Shown here piece by piece: positions 1 through 8,846 of a stretch of 34,023 nt of DNA (its first letter is position 1; every line of letters starts with the position of its first letter). Position numbers and translations under genes: made by a program. Under the pieces are notes generated by a model. The model worked only from the letters and a program-made list of their open reading frames with translations. It ran no database searches and was not told where the DNA came from. Origin of the DNA: Oscillospiraceae bacterium (GTDB lineage Bacteria > Bacillota > Clostridia > Oscillospirales > Ruminococcaceae); contig JAUNJJ010000031.1 in NCBI GenBank assembly GCA_030533325.1, forward strand, positions 1 through 34,023, written 5' to 3'.

Positions 1-35
1 ACCATAATTTATTTAATACTATTTTTCTTTAATCA

Positions 36-64
36 TTGAAATTATATCCGTTTTATGATATAAT
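36..64 (+). promoter_or_regulatory. Promoter of the hydE-murL-murD2-nadA operon
   Basis: A -35 box TTGAAA (36-41) and a perfect -10 box TATAAT (59-64) are separated by 17 bp, the housekeeping sigma spacing. Transcription would start near 71, leaving a leader of about 45 nt before the hydE start. No riboswitch-like structure is visible in this short leader. The boxes are seen directly; their activity is inferred. Confidence 0.75.
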
Positions 65-114
65 AAAAAAGCTGTATTATCCAGTATATTTTTACAAAAA
101 AGGTCAGGAAGAAA

Positions 115-1158
115 ATGTATAATATTATTGACAGACTTTTTCTGGAACATGATATTTCTGATTCTGATATTTCATCGCTGCTTATGGATAAGATTGATAC
201 CATATATCTTTTCAGTAAAGCTGATGAGGTGCGAAAACTTTATTACGGAAACGATGTATATATAAGAGGTCTTATCGAAATATCCAGTTTCTGTAAAAAT
301 AATTGCTTTTACTGTGGAATTCGTGCTGGTAACATGAATGCGGAACGGTATCGTTTATCCAGTGAAGAGATTATTCAATGTTGTATAAAGGGTTATGATA
401 TGGGAATCAGAACGTTTGTTCTTCAAGGCGGCGAAGATCCGGCTTTTACTGATGAAATTATATGCCGTTTGGTTTCAGATATAAAAAGGATTATTCCTGA
501 TTGTGCTGTAACACTTTCTCTGGGAGAAAAATCATACGAATCGTATCTTTCTTTCAGAAAAGCGGGTGCTGACAGATATTTGCTTCGGCATGAAACTGCA
601 GATGATTTGCATTATCACAAACTTCATCCGGATACAATGAATCCTGCAAACCGAAAAAAATGTCTTTTCAATCTGAAAAAAATTGGTTTCCAGACAGGTG
701 CGGGATTTATGGTTGGTTCTCCGTATCAAACTGTGGAGCATATTATATCTGATATCCGTTTCCTTCAGAAATTAAGACCTGAGATGATTGGAATTGGTCC
801 GTTTATACATTGCAGAAATACTCCGTTTGAAAACTATGATAACGGCAGTACAGAATTATGTCTTAGGTTAATAGCCATACTCAGACTTTTCTTTCCTGAT
901 GCTCTTATACCAGCTACAACAGCTCTTGGAACAGCTTCGCCTGACGGTCGTGAGCGCGGACTGAAAGCAGGAGCAAATGTTGTTATGCCAAATCTTTCAC
1001 CTGTTAATGTGCGAAAAAAATACATCCTGTATGATGACAAAATATGTACCGGTGAAGAATCTGCAGAATGTCTTGATTGTCTGAAAAGACGGATTGAATC
1101 TGCGGGATATACATTTTCATTTTCACGCGGTGACCATAATAATATAAAAAGAGAATAA
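115..1158 (+). CDS. hydE: [FeFe]-hydrogenase H-cluster maturase HydE (radical SAM)
   Basis: This is a 347-residue radical SAM enzyme of the HydE family. The CxxxCxxC cluster motif (Cys60, Cys64, Cys67, in CKNNCFYCGIR) should bind the [4Fe-4S] cluster that cleaves S-adenosylmethionine. Family-typical blocks follow: FVLQGGEDP, TLSLGEKSYESY, AGADRYLLRHETA, GFMVGSPYQT, GIGPFIHCRNTPF, PATTALGT and MPNLSPVNVRKKY. HydE works with HydF and HydG in the cytoplasm to build the diiron subcluster of [FeFe]-hydrogenase. The ATG has an AGGAAG ribosome binding site five bases upstream. It is the first gene of a four-gene operon whose other members are not hydrogenase genes, and hydF and hydG are not in the window. 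The family call is firm; the operon partners give no hint of its role here. Confidence 0.93.
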   Translation: MYNIIDRLFLEHDISDSDISSLLMDKIDTIYLFSKADEVRKLYYGNDVYIRGLIEISSFCKNNCFYCGIRAGNMNAERYRLSSEEIIQCCIKGYDMGIRTFVLQGGEDPAFTDEIICRLVSDIKRIIPDCAVTLSLGEKSYESYLSFRKAGADRYLLRHETADDLHYHKLHPDTMNPANRKKCLFNLKKIGFQTGAGFMVGSPYQTVEHIISDIRFLQKLRPEMIGIGPFIHCRNTPFENYDNGSTELCLRLIAILRLFFPDALIPATTALGTASPDGRERGLKAGANVVMPNLSPVNVRKKYILYDDKICTGEESAECLDCLKRRIESAGYTFSFSRGDHNNIKRE

Positions 1159-1185
1159 TATAAATATAAAAAGAGGTGTATCCTG

Positions 1186-2544
1186 ATGGCAAAATACGAA
1201 GACTTTCGTGCCGAATATCCGGAGTTTATTTTTAAAAACTATGAACTTTCAGAAAATGATGAAGAAATATTAATAAAATATAACTTTGAAATATCAGGGC
1301 TTTCTTCTTTTGCTCCTGAATGGAAAATCAGAAAAAAAAATCCTGAAAGTATAACTGATGACAGAAAACTCAGAAAACTTGTGTTCTCACTTGGAATGGT
1401 TGAACTTGTAAGTTACTGGAAAATTACATGTTCTCCGAATGTTACAGTTATGTGTGGAGAACTTAATGAAGAACAGAAAACCTGGTGGAAAAGACAATAT
1501 TTTAACGGTCTTGGAGAATTTTTCTACAGAAACGGTATAGAAACAGACTTTGAGTCATTTATGACAATAACTTCGACAGGTACTGAAGAATCCGGAAAGT
1601 CGCCTGAACAGAGTCTCAGCGGATGTCTGATCCCTGTAGGAGGCGGAAAAGATTCAATAGTAACTATGAATCTTCTTAAAGATATGAGAGAAGATTGCTG
1701 CTGTTATCTTATTAACTATCGTGAGTCTATCTATAAAGAAGCAAACACAGCAGGTTTTTCTGATGATAAAGTCATTCTTTCAAAAAGAACACTTGATAAA
1801 AATATGTTAAGGCTTAATTCAGAAGGTTTCCTTAACGGACATACGCCTTTCTCTGCAATCGTTGCTTTTTCCGCTGTTATTGCAGCATATATTAACAATA
1901 AAAAATATGTTGTACTTTCAAATGAAGCCAGTGCAAATGAAAGTACCGTAAAAAATTCAACAATCAACCATCAGTATTCAAAAAGCTTTGAATTTGAAAA
2001 TGACTTTGTTGAATATGAAAAGAAATATATAGATTCAGGTGTGTTCTATTTCAGTCTGCTCAGACCGCTCAGTGAATTCCAGATTGCTAAATATTTTGCA
2101 AAACTAACCCCGTTTCATAAACTGTTCCGTAGCTGCAATATCGGAAGCAAAACAGATTCATGGTGCGGAAACTGTTCCAAATGCCTGTTTGTTTTCCTGA
2201 TTCTGTCTCCGTTTTTACCGTATGCAGATGTATGTGATATTATCGGAAATGATATGGCAAACAGAGAAGATATGCTTGAAACATTTAAACAGCTCACAGG
2301 AATGTCAGATGAAAAACCGTTTGAATGTGTAGGAAGCCGGGAAGAAATCAATTTCTCAATAGTTCAGGCCATTGGTAATCTGGAAGCTGAAAATCAGCAA
2401 CTTCCTTATCTGTTCAGTTTCTACAAAACAACAGAGTTGTATAAGGAATTTTCTCAGAAAGATAATCCTCTTCATACATACTACAATGAGGTAAACAATC
2501 TTCCTGAAGAATTTGCACATATTGTAAAAAGAGAATGTTTCTGA
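1186..2544 (+). CDS. murL: UDP-MurNAc-L-Ala-L-Glu epimerase MurL
   Basis: The 452-residue protein has a PP-loop-like phosphate-binding motif (PVGGGKDSIVT, around residues 151-161) and a Cys-rich motif (WCGNCSKC, about residues 325-332). This matches the MurL family first described in Xanthomonas. MurL epimerises the terminal L-Glu of UDP-MurNAc-L-Ala-L-Glu to D-Glu using ATP, in the cytoplasm. The next gene is a MurD-type ligase 17 bp downstream, the same pairing as the known murD2-murL pair. The start has an AGAGGTG ribosome binding site seven bases before ATG. The adjacency and overall features support MurL over a generic PP-loop ATPase. The assignment rests on family recollection and context, not on a search. 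Confidence 0.78.
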   Translation: MAKYEDFRAEYPEFIFKNYELSENDEEILIKYNFEISGLSSFAPEWKIRKKNPESITDDRKLRKLVFSLGMVELVSYWKITCSPNVTVMCGELNEEQKTWWKRQYFNGLGEFFYRNGIETDFESFMTITSTGTEESGKSPEQSLSGCLIPVGGGKDSIVTMNLLKDMREDCCCYLINYRESIYKEANTAGFSDDKVILSKRTLDKNMLRLNSEGFLNGHTPFSAIVAFSAVIAAYINNKKYVVLSNEASANESTVKNSTINHQYSKSFEFENDFVEYEKKYIDSGVFYFSLLRPLSEFQIAKYFAKLTPFHKLFRSCNIGSKTDSWCGNCSKCLFVFLILSPFLPYADVCDIIGNDMANREDMLETFKQLTGMSDEKPFECVGSREEINFSIVQAIGNLEAENQQLPYLFSFYKTTELYKEFSQKDNPLHTYYNEVNNLPEEFAHIVKRECF

Positions 2545-2561
2545 GAACGGAGGTATAGCAA

Positions 2562-3899
2562 ATGATTAGCTTACTAAAAAAATATATAGAAAACAAAAAT
2601 GTACTCATACTCGGATTTGGTCGTGAAGGTAAATCTACATATAAAAGAATATGTGAAGCGGGCGGATTCTGCTCCGTTACAATCGCTGACAAAAATCCGG
2701 TAAATGATTCTCTCCCGGAAAGTGTTAAACTTATTACAGGAGAAACTTATCAGGACTCACTTAACGATTATGATATCGTTTTTAAAAGCCCGGGAGTTGT
2801 TCTTAACTGTCCGTATGACTCATACACATGTAAAATTACATCACAGACAGAAATATTTCTTGAAAGATACGCTTCAAATACAATTGGTATAACCGGAACA
2901 AAGGGCAAGAGCACAACTACTACCCTTATTTATCACATCCTTTCAGAAAACAACGCTGACTGTGTGCTTACAGGAAATATAGGTATTCCCTGCTTTGATG
3001 TTATAGAAAAGGTACACAGTGACACAAAGGTTGTTTTTGAACTCTCCTGCCATCAGCTTGAAAATATTCATTTTTCTCCTTCAACAGCTGTATTTCTTAA
3101 TCTCTTTGAAGAACATCTTGACCACTATGGGACCTTTGAAAAATATGCAGAAGCCAAAAGAAACATCTATAAATTCCAGAAATCCGGAGATATCCTTTTC
3201 TGCAATACGGATGTAAAACCCAGAAGCACAGAGTGCCTTTCAAAAATCATAACAGTTTCTCAGAAAAACCGCATGGCTGATATTTTTGTACCGTCCGGGG
3301 TTATATCATATAATGGTGAAACCATTCCGATTCCATTGGACAAAATTAAACTTGCCGGAAATCACAACTGTTATAATATAGCCGTAGCATATGCAGTGTG
3401 CCGTGCAGCCGGATTAGCTGACGAACAAATAATCAGAAGTGTATGTACATACAGTCCCCTTCCGCACAGACTTGAATATATTGGAACTGAAGATGGAGTG
3501 AAATACTATGATGACTCTATTTCTACCATATGTGCTGCAGCAATTCAGGCTGTTGTAAGTTTAAAAGACGTTGATACACTTATTGTCGGCGGAATGGACA
3601 GAGGCATAGATTATACAGAGCTTATAGAATTCCTTTCAGAGTGTTCTGTATCAAATATTATTTTAATGTCAGACTCCGGAAAAAGAATATACAATGAAAT
3701 CATATCCAAATATACGGATTCTGCTTTTCTGAACAAGCTTCATACAACAGAGAAACTCGATGGTGCAGTACAAGCTGCTAAAGAACTTACAGCTAAGGGA
3801 AAGTCGTGCGTTCTCTCCCCTGCCGCTGCAAGCTATAATGATTTTAAGAATTTTGAAGAACGCGGAGACGCTTTCAAAAAGCTTGTCTTCAGTAAATAA
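2562..3899 (+). CDS. murD2: MurD-family UDP-MurNAc-L-alanine:glutamate ligase (probably MurD2, L-Glu-adding)
   Basis: This is a Mur ligase of 445 residues, the usual MurD length. An N-terminal Rossmann-like UDP-binding part (VLILGFGREGKST) is followed by the ATP P-loop GITGTKGKSTTTT (near residue 110). The central-domain region contains FELSCHQLEN and LNLFEEHLDHYGTFEKYAEAK, and the C-terminal ligase domain contains LPHRLEYIG and VGGMDRGIDYTELI. MurD adds D-Glu to UDP-MurNAc-L-Ala; MurD2 adds L-Glu instead and needs MurL to correct the stereochemistry. Because murL lies directly upstream, MurD2 is the more likely activity here, but substrate stereochemistry cannot be read from the sequence. 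A GGAGGT ribosome binding site precedes the ATG. The classical name would be murD. Confidence 0.82.
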   Translation: MISLLKKYIENKNVLILGFGREGKSTYKRICEAGGFCSVTIADKNPVNDSLPESVKLITGETYQDSLNDYDIVFKSPGVVLNCPYDSYTCKITSQTEIFLERYASNTIGITGTKGKSTTTTLIYHILSENNADCVLTGNIGIPCFDVIEKVHSDTKVVFELSCHQLENIHFSPSTAVFLNLFEEHLDHYGTFEKYAEAKRNIYKFQKSGDILFCNTDVKPRSTECLSKIITVSQKNRMADIFVPSGVISYNGETIPIPLDKIKLAGNHNCYNIAVAYAVCRAAGLADEQIIRSVCTYSPLPHRLEYIGTEDGVKYYDDSISTICAAAIQAVVSLKDVDTLIVGGMDRGIDYTELIEFLSECSVSNIILMSDSGKRIYNEIISKYTDSAFLNKLHTTEKLDGAVQAAKELTAKGKSCVLSPAAASYNDFKNFEERGDAFKKLVFSK

Positions 3900-3914
3900 A
3901 ATGAGGTACATAAA

Positions 3915-4826
3915 ATGATCAGAAATATTCAGGATGAAATAATCCGTCTTAAGAAAGAAAAAAACATCTGTATTCTTGCTCACAGCTATCAGGCAGCAGA
4001 AATACTTGAAGTCGCTGATTATACCGGGGATTCATTTCAGCTTAGCCTCATGGCACAGAAAACAGATGCATCAACAGTAATTATGTGCGGTGTAAGATTT
4101 ATGGCAGAAACTGTCAAGATTCTTTCGCCGAAAAAAAAGGTTATTCTTGCTAATCCGTATGCAGGCTGCCCTATGGCAGAGCAAATGGATAAGGAACTCA
4201 TTAGTGCTGTAAAGGAAAAGTATCCTGATTACACAGTTGTAGCATATATCAATACAACTGCCGAACTTAAAACTATATGTGATGTGTGTGTAACATCTTC
4301 ATCAGCAGTTAATATAGTGAATAAAATCGATAATAAAAATATACTTTTTATTCCTGACTGTAATCTTGGAGCATACGTTGCAAAGCAGATTCCTGACAAG
4401 AATATAAAACTTCTTCAGGGCGGATGTCCTACACATGCGAAGATTACAGAAGAAGAGGTATATAAAGCGCGTAAACTCCATCCTGATGCGCTCCTCCTTG
4501 TTCATCCTGAGTGCAGAGCAAAAGTAACAGAAGAGGCGGATTATGTTGGATCTACTTCAGGAATTATGGATTTTGCAGAAAAATCAGATAAAAAGGAATT
4601 TATTATAGGCACAGAGATAAGTATTGCCGAACACCTTCAGTACAAGTGTCCTGATAAAAATTTCTATCCACTGTCAATAGACCTTGTATGCAACAATATG
4701 AAATGTACAACTCTTATGGACGTATACAACTCTGTCAGAGGTACAGCCGGAGAAGAGATTATTCTTGATGAAAAGACCATTTCTGATGCGAAAAAATGTA
4801 TTGACAAAATGATAGAACTTGGTTAA
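3915..4826 (+). CDS. nadA: Quinolinate synthase NadA
   Basis: NadA condenses iminoaspartate with dihydroxyacetone phosphate to quinolinate in de novo NAD synthesis. The 303-residue length fits the short, clostridial/Thermotoga type of NadA. Three conserved cysteines placed as in that family should ligate the [4Fe-4S] cluster: Cys85 (NPYAGCPMAEQ), Cys171 (LQGGCPTHAKI) and Cys259 (LVCNNMKCTTL). Other family blocks are ILAHSYQ and CGVRFMAETVKIL. Its usual partners nadB and nadC are not adjacent. The gene lies 15 bp after murD2 with a GAGGT ribosome binding site, and is the last gene of the operon before a strong terminator. Confidence 0.95.
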   Translation: MIRNIQDEIIRLKKEKNICILAHSYQAAEILEVADYTGDSFQLSLMAQKTDASTVIMCGVRFMAETVKILSPKKKVILANPYAGCPMAEQMDKELISAVKEKYPDYTVVAYINTTAELKTICDVCVTSSSAVNIVNKIDNKNILFIPDCNLGAYVAKQIPDKNIKLLQGGCPTHAKITEEEVYKARKLHPDALLLVHPECRAKVTEEADYVGSTSGIMDFAEKSDKKEFIIGTEISIAEHLQYKCPDKNFYPLSIDLVCNNMKCTTLMDVYNSVRGTAGEEIILDEKTISDAKKCIDKMIELG

Positions 4827-4835
4827 TAAAAATCT

Positions 4836-4878
4836 TTCTGAAGAACTCATTTGTTTATGAATTCTTCAGAATTTTTTT
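4836..4878. terminator. Bidirectional intrinsic terminator between nadA and the ZIP gene
   Basis: A perfect 10-bp stem (TTCTGAAGAA at 4836-4845 with TTCTTCAGAA at 4862-4871) is followed by seven T on the plus strand (4872-4878). On the minus strand the hairpin is followed by a T-rich run (the A-rich plus-strand bases 4826-4834). It therefore can end both the hydE-murL-murD2-nadA operon and the convergent transporter gene, whose stop codon overlaps the T run. Confidence 0.88.
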
Positions 4879-5656
4879 AGCCAAGTGCGACATCAAGCAG
4901 CATCATTACTGAAAATCCAATGATTGTAAAAAGTGCCATTCTGTCTTTTCTTTCATTTGTCTGACTTTCAGGTATTATTTCTTCAGCGACTACGTAAATC
5001 ATAGCACCGGCAGCAAAAGCGAGCAGAAATGGAAGTAAATTTCGCATTTGAGATACCAGAAGTGCTCCAGTAACGCCTGCGACTGGTTCTACAATACCGC
5101 TCAACTGTCCGATAACAAACGATTTCTTTCTGCTTATTCCTTCTCTCATAAGAGGCAGACTAACCGCTGTTCCTTCAGGAAAATTCTGAAGACCTATTCC
5201 AAGTGCAATCAAAAATGCTCCTGCATAAGCCGCATTATCATGTTCATATGCAAGTGAACCGAATGCAACACCTACTGCAAGTCCTTCAGGAATATTATGA
5301 AGTGTAATTGAAAATATAAGCATTATACACCGTTTAAACCTTGAATGTTCAGTGTTTTTTTTCGATGAGGTTATATTATCAAAAATTTTATCTCCTGCAT
5401 AAAGCAGTAATCCTCCGCTGATGAATCCGGATACGACAGTTAAAGCTGCATTCATTCCAAGTTTCTCGGATAATTCAACCGAAGGCGAAAGAAGCGACCA
5501 GAAAGCCGCAGCAGTCATTACGCCTCCTGCAAAGGCCAGCATCGAATCCATTATATTTCTTTCCGGTTTTCTGAAAACAAATACAAGTGATGCCCCTGCA
5601 GCAGTTATACTCCAGGTAAATAAAGTAGCAATGAGTGCCATTAATACATAGTTCAA
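4877..5656 (-). CDS. ZIP-family divalent metal transporter
   Basis: An integral membrane protein of 259 residues with about eight hydrophobic segments. The two ZIP signature metal-site helices are present: HNIPEGLAVGVAFGSLA (helix IV) and GLQNFPEGTAVSLPL (helix V). The family carries Zn2+ and other divalent cations into the cytoplasm. The longest start is a TTG at 5656 with AGGAG about 11 bases upstream; an ATG at 5641 (residue 6) is an alternative. The gene is monocistronic and divergent from the Hsp70-like gene, so the roughly 150-bp region between them should hold both promoters. The substrate cannot be assigned. It resembles the ZupT/GufA-type branch. Confidence 0.9.
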   Translation of the reverse strand: MNYVLMALIATLFTWSITAAGASLVFVFRKPERNIMDSMLAFAGGVMTAAAFWSLLSPSVELSEKLGMNAALTVVSGFISGGLLLYAGDKIFDNITSSKKNTEHSRFKRCIMLIFSITLHNIPEGLAVGVAFGSLAYEHDNAAYAGAFLIALGIGLQNFPEGTAVSLPLMREGISRKKSFVIGQLSGIVEPVAGVTGALLVSQMRNLLPFLLAFAAGAMIYVVAEEIIPESQTNERKDRMALFTIIGFSVMMLLDVALG

Positions 5657-5725
5657 AATTTCATCATCTCCTAAAAAAGACTCTCATTAATATACTATGA
5701 TTTACAATCAGTTTATGTCCCGTTC

Positions 5726-5754
5726 TTGACAAATTCTACTTTATATAGTAAAAT
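5726..5754 (+). promoter_or_regulatory. Consensus promoter of the Hsp70-like gene
   Basis: A perfect -35 box TTGACA (5726-5731) and a -10 box TAAAAT (5749-5754) are separated by 17 bp. Transcription would start near 5761. The -35 box includes an in-frame TTG that would otherwise extend the downstream reading frame, which argues that translation starts further downstream. Confidence 0.8.
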
Positions 5755-5790
5755 TAATATATATGCAAATTTAAAAGTTCCGAGGGATAT

Positions 5791-5806
5791 GGAGGTGAAT
5801 CTGTTG
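5791..5806 (+). promoter_or_regulatory. Ribosome binding site fixing a TTG start
   Basis: GGAGGTG (5791-5797) lies six bases before a TTG at 5804-5806. No equally good site precedes the in-frame ATG at 5789, which itself overlaps this motif. With the promoter at 5726-5754, this places the start of the Hsp70-like protein at the TTG. Confidence 0.75.
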
Positions 5807-8788
5807 TACACTCGAAGTACAAATGAAATATGGGTAAATGAAGATTTTTTTGACACGCTGGCAAAATCACATTGCCGCAGCAAAATAGACGAAGCATCGG
5901 AAAAACTTAACGAATATGCATCAAGACTTATTAATGAGTTGAACTCTCTTTCTTCTGAATGGATAAAAATCGAAGGAAAAGATGTCTATTATATACATAA
6001 ACACAGAATTCTTATACCTGATATATCTGTTTTCAGATGTTCAATAGTTAATGAAAGCAGTTTCAGTAATTTCTTTGACGGATTTGAAGGAAGGATTATT
6101 TCGGAAGATGAAGCTTATGATATATTTTTTTCCGGAAAATCTTCCAACCCTCTTTTTGTAGATAATATATGGTTTACAAACAGCGGAGAAAACCATTGTG
6201 TTGTGAGATATAAAACAAAAAATGAAAACACATACGAATGTATCAACAGTCAGGGAAACAGATCCTGCTGTTATAAAAGTCTGTATAATAACTGCAGAAA
6301 CTGTAGCTGGGGGTACGGTGTTAAAGTTCCTGTATACGATCTTAGTCACAAACTTATGATTGAAAACTTTATCGCTTACGGACTTATTCCTGAAAATATA
6401 TCAGTTCCGAATAAGACTCTGCTAAAGCTTATTTCCGAACTGTATAATACTGATTATATCGGTATAAACAACGGTGCATTATTATTTACGGAAAAATTTG
6501 CTGAAGATGTTTTTAGTAATAAAATAAACGAAATATTCGGAATAAAATTTGAAGCAGCTAATCTGTCTGATGATCTTAAAGAATATTCAAAAAACCATAT
6601 AATAACACTTGATGAAAAATTCAAAAAAGAATTCATTTCTGAAATACTATGTACTGATAAAAAGAGAGCTGAAATAGAAGAATACGACGAAAAGCGTCTG
6701 TATGATCCTAATCAGGGTATGTGGGAACTGTGGGATGATGAAGGAAACGGAGAACACCGTATAAAAATACAAACTAACCATACTTTTGTTGGAAGAAATC
6801 CTCTTTCGGATATAAAAGAAGATGGTATCGTAGGCATTGATTTTGGAACCAAAAGTACTATTGTAGTTTTTCAGAATGGAAGCGATACCATTATGCCTAT
6901 GCGAATAGGGATTGGAAATATGAGTGCTCCGGTCAAAGCTGAGCAGTATGAAAATCCTACAGTAATGGAGATAAAAAATCTTGAATCATTTATAAAAAGC
7001 TATGAGATGCGTGAAGGAAGACCTGATACTGAATGGAATGATATAACTGTATCTCATACTGCTTTCCGAAATATGACTTCAAGTACCGTTTCAGATGATT
7101 TTTATTCATATTTTTACGATCTCAAACAATGGTGTGCTGACTCAGACAAAAATCATATAGCCACAATAAAAGACCAATGCGGAAACGAATATCAGCTGGC
7201 ATCTTTCATGTCGGAAAACAATAATCGTTTTGATCCACTTGAGATTTACGCCTACTATCTTGGGTTGTATATAAATAATATAAGAAACGGAATTTATCTT
7301 GATTATCTCCTCTCCTTCCCAATAACATATGAAAAAGAACTGAAGGAGAAAATACTTGAGAGTTTTAGAAAAGGCATAAAAAAATCTTTGCCGGTTTCAG
7401 TGCTTAAGAGCAAAGAATGTATGGACATATTCAGTGTTCAGTCAGGTGTAAGCGAACCGGTTGCTTATTCTATTACTGCATTCAGTGAATTTGGTCTTAA
7501 ACCTGTGGAAAACGAGGAGTTTCTGTATGGCGTGTTTGATTTTGGCGGTGGAACAACAGACTTTAGTTTTGGAACGTACAGAAAAGCCAGCCAGAACGAA
7601 CGAAAAAAATATGATTATGTAATAACTCATCTTGCTTCAGGCGGTGACAAATATCTTGGCGGCGAAAATCTCCTTGAGCTTATGGCTTTTGAAATTTTCA
7701 AGGCAAATTACAGCAGACTTCTTAAAAGAAATGATAAATTTGACTTTAAGGGAATTGAATTTTCAATGCCTGCCGGTTGTGAACCTTTTCTTGGAGCGGA
7801 AACTTTGATTTCAAATTCCCAGAAAGCAAAGAGAAATACCAAGCAGCTGATGGAAAGACTCCGCCCATACTGGGAAACACTTGGAAGAAATATAAAGCTT
7901 GATTCTGTTGACACCGGACTTGATGAAGAATCTGAACGGATACTTAGACAAATTGAAAAAGGATACATAAAAGTTGACCTTTTTGACAATGAAGGAAACC
8001 TTCTCAAAGATTTCACTCTTGATATAAATAATGAGAATTTAGGTATTTATATTAATCTCGCAGAATTTCTTGAAAACAGAATCGAACAGGGAGTCAGACA
8101 GTTTTTTATTTCACTGAAAAATTGTTTTTCAATGCAGAAAATTGTCAGCTCTCATGGAATGGAGATTTTTCTGGCCGGTAATTCAGGAAAATGTCCGGTC
8201 GTACAAAAACTGTTTGAAAAATACACTGAAATGTATTCACATACAACCGATGAAATTTACAGCTTTAATCTGTTCCGTATTTACCCTTCTCTGGGAACCA
8301 CGGAAGCAGTGGCTATACAACTTAAAAACGGAATAAAAGCAGTTCCGGGCGAACTTTCAGGTCCAACCGGTAAAACAGGTGTTGCCTACGGTCTGATCAA
8401 AGGTCGTATAGGCTCAAGAATAAAAGTTGTTTCTGAACACATTGCAGAAGAGGAGTCTTCTTTCGGATATTATCTTGGTCATGCAGAAGATGATATGTTT
8501 ATTTGTGATATTCAAAAAGGTACTTTAAAAGAGCATGAATGGCTTCAGTATATGGAGGCTGACAGCTCGAGAATTGAACTGTATTACACATGTCTTCCTG
8601 AAGCAGCAGACAATAAAATGCCGGTAAAAAACACAAATAAAAAAATCATCAGAATTAAAAATCCTGATGATGCCGCATATGTGTATATCCGAATGTCTTC
8701 GCATTCTTCGATAGAATATGTTATCGCAAGGAGTGATGAAATAATTAACGAAGAGTATCTGAGCGATATAGTCAAGATTGATTTCTGA
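5804..8788 (+). CDS. Large Hsp70/actin-fold ATPase-like protein of unknown role
   Basis: From the TTG start the protein has 994 residues. An N-terminal region of about 340 residues, unrecognised and with several Cys (for example CINSQGNRSCC), precedes an Hsp70/actin-type nucleotide-binding core. The phosphate-1 loop is GIDFGTKSTIVVF (Asp near residue 346), phosphate-2 is FDFGGGTTDFSFG (near 579) and the adenosine motif is IFLAGNSGKCPVVQKLF (near 790). A classic DnaK C-terminal peptide-binding domain is not evident. The protein has no signal peptide or membrane segment and is probably cytosolic. It has its own promoter; iorA follows 58 bp downstream, so readthrough is possible. It could be a chaperone-like regulator or an assembly ATPase; I cannot assign a substrate. 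Confidence 0.8.
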   Translation: MYTRSTNEIWVNEDFFDTLAKSHCRSKIDEASEKLNEYASRLINELNSLSSEWIKIEGKDVYYIHKHRILIPDISVFRCSIVNESSFSNFFDGFEGRIISEDEAYDIFFSGKSSNPLFVDNIWFTNSGENHCVVRYKTKNENTYECINSQGNRSCCYKSLYNNCRNCSWGYGVKVPVYDLSHKLMIENFIAYGLIPENISVPNKTLLKLISELYNTDYIGINNGALLFTEKFAEDVFSNKINEIFGIKFEAANLSDDLKEYSKNHIITLDEKFKKEFISEILCTDKKRAEIEEYDEKRLYDPNQGMWELWDDEGNGEHRIKIQTNHTFVGRNPLSDIKEDGIVGIDFGTKSTIVVFQNGSDTIMPMRIGIGNMSAPVKAEQYENPTVMEIKNLESFIKSYEMREGRPDTEWNDITVSHTAFRNMTSSTVSDDFYSYFYDLKQWCADSDKNHIATIKDQCGNEYQLASFMSENNNRFDPLEIYAYYLGLYINNIRNGIYLDYLLSFPITYEKELKEKILESFRKGIKKSLPVSVLKSKECMDIFSVQSGVSEPVAYSITAFSEFGLKPVENEEFLYGVFDFGGGTTDFSFGTYRKASQNERKKYDYVITHLASGGDKYLGGENLLELMAFEIFKANYSRLLKRNDKFDFKGIEFSMPAGCEPFLGAETLISNSQKAKRNTKQLMERLRPYWETLGRNIKLDSVDTGLDEESERILRQIEKGYIKVDLFDNEGNLLKDFTLDINNENLGIYINLAEFLENRIEQGVRQFFISLKNCFSMQKIVSSHGMEIFLAGNSGKCPVVQKLFEKYTEMYSHTTDEIYSFNLFRIYPSLGTTEAVAIQLKNGIKAVPGELSGPTGKTGVAYGLIKGRIGSRIKVVSEHIAEEESSFGYYLGHAEDDMFICDIQKGTLKEHEWLQYMEADSSRIELYYTCLPEAADNKMPVKNTNKKIIRIKNPDDAAYVYIRMSSHSSIEYVIARSDEIINEEYLSDIVKIDF

Positions 8789-8846
8789 TACATCTCAGAC
8801 TAATATCCGGAAATATATTATTAACAGAAAGGACAAACTCATTCTC

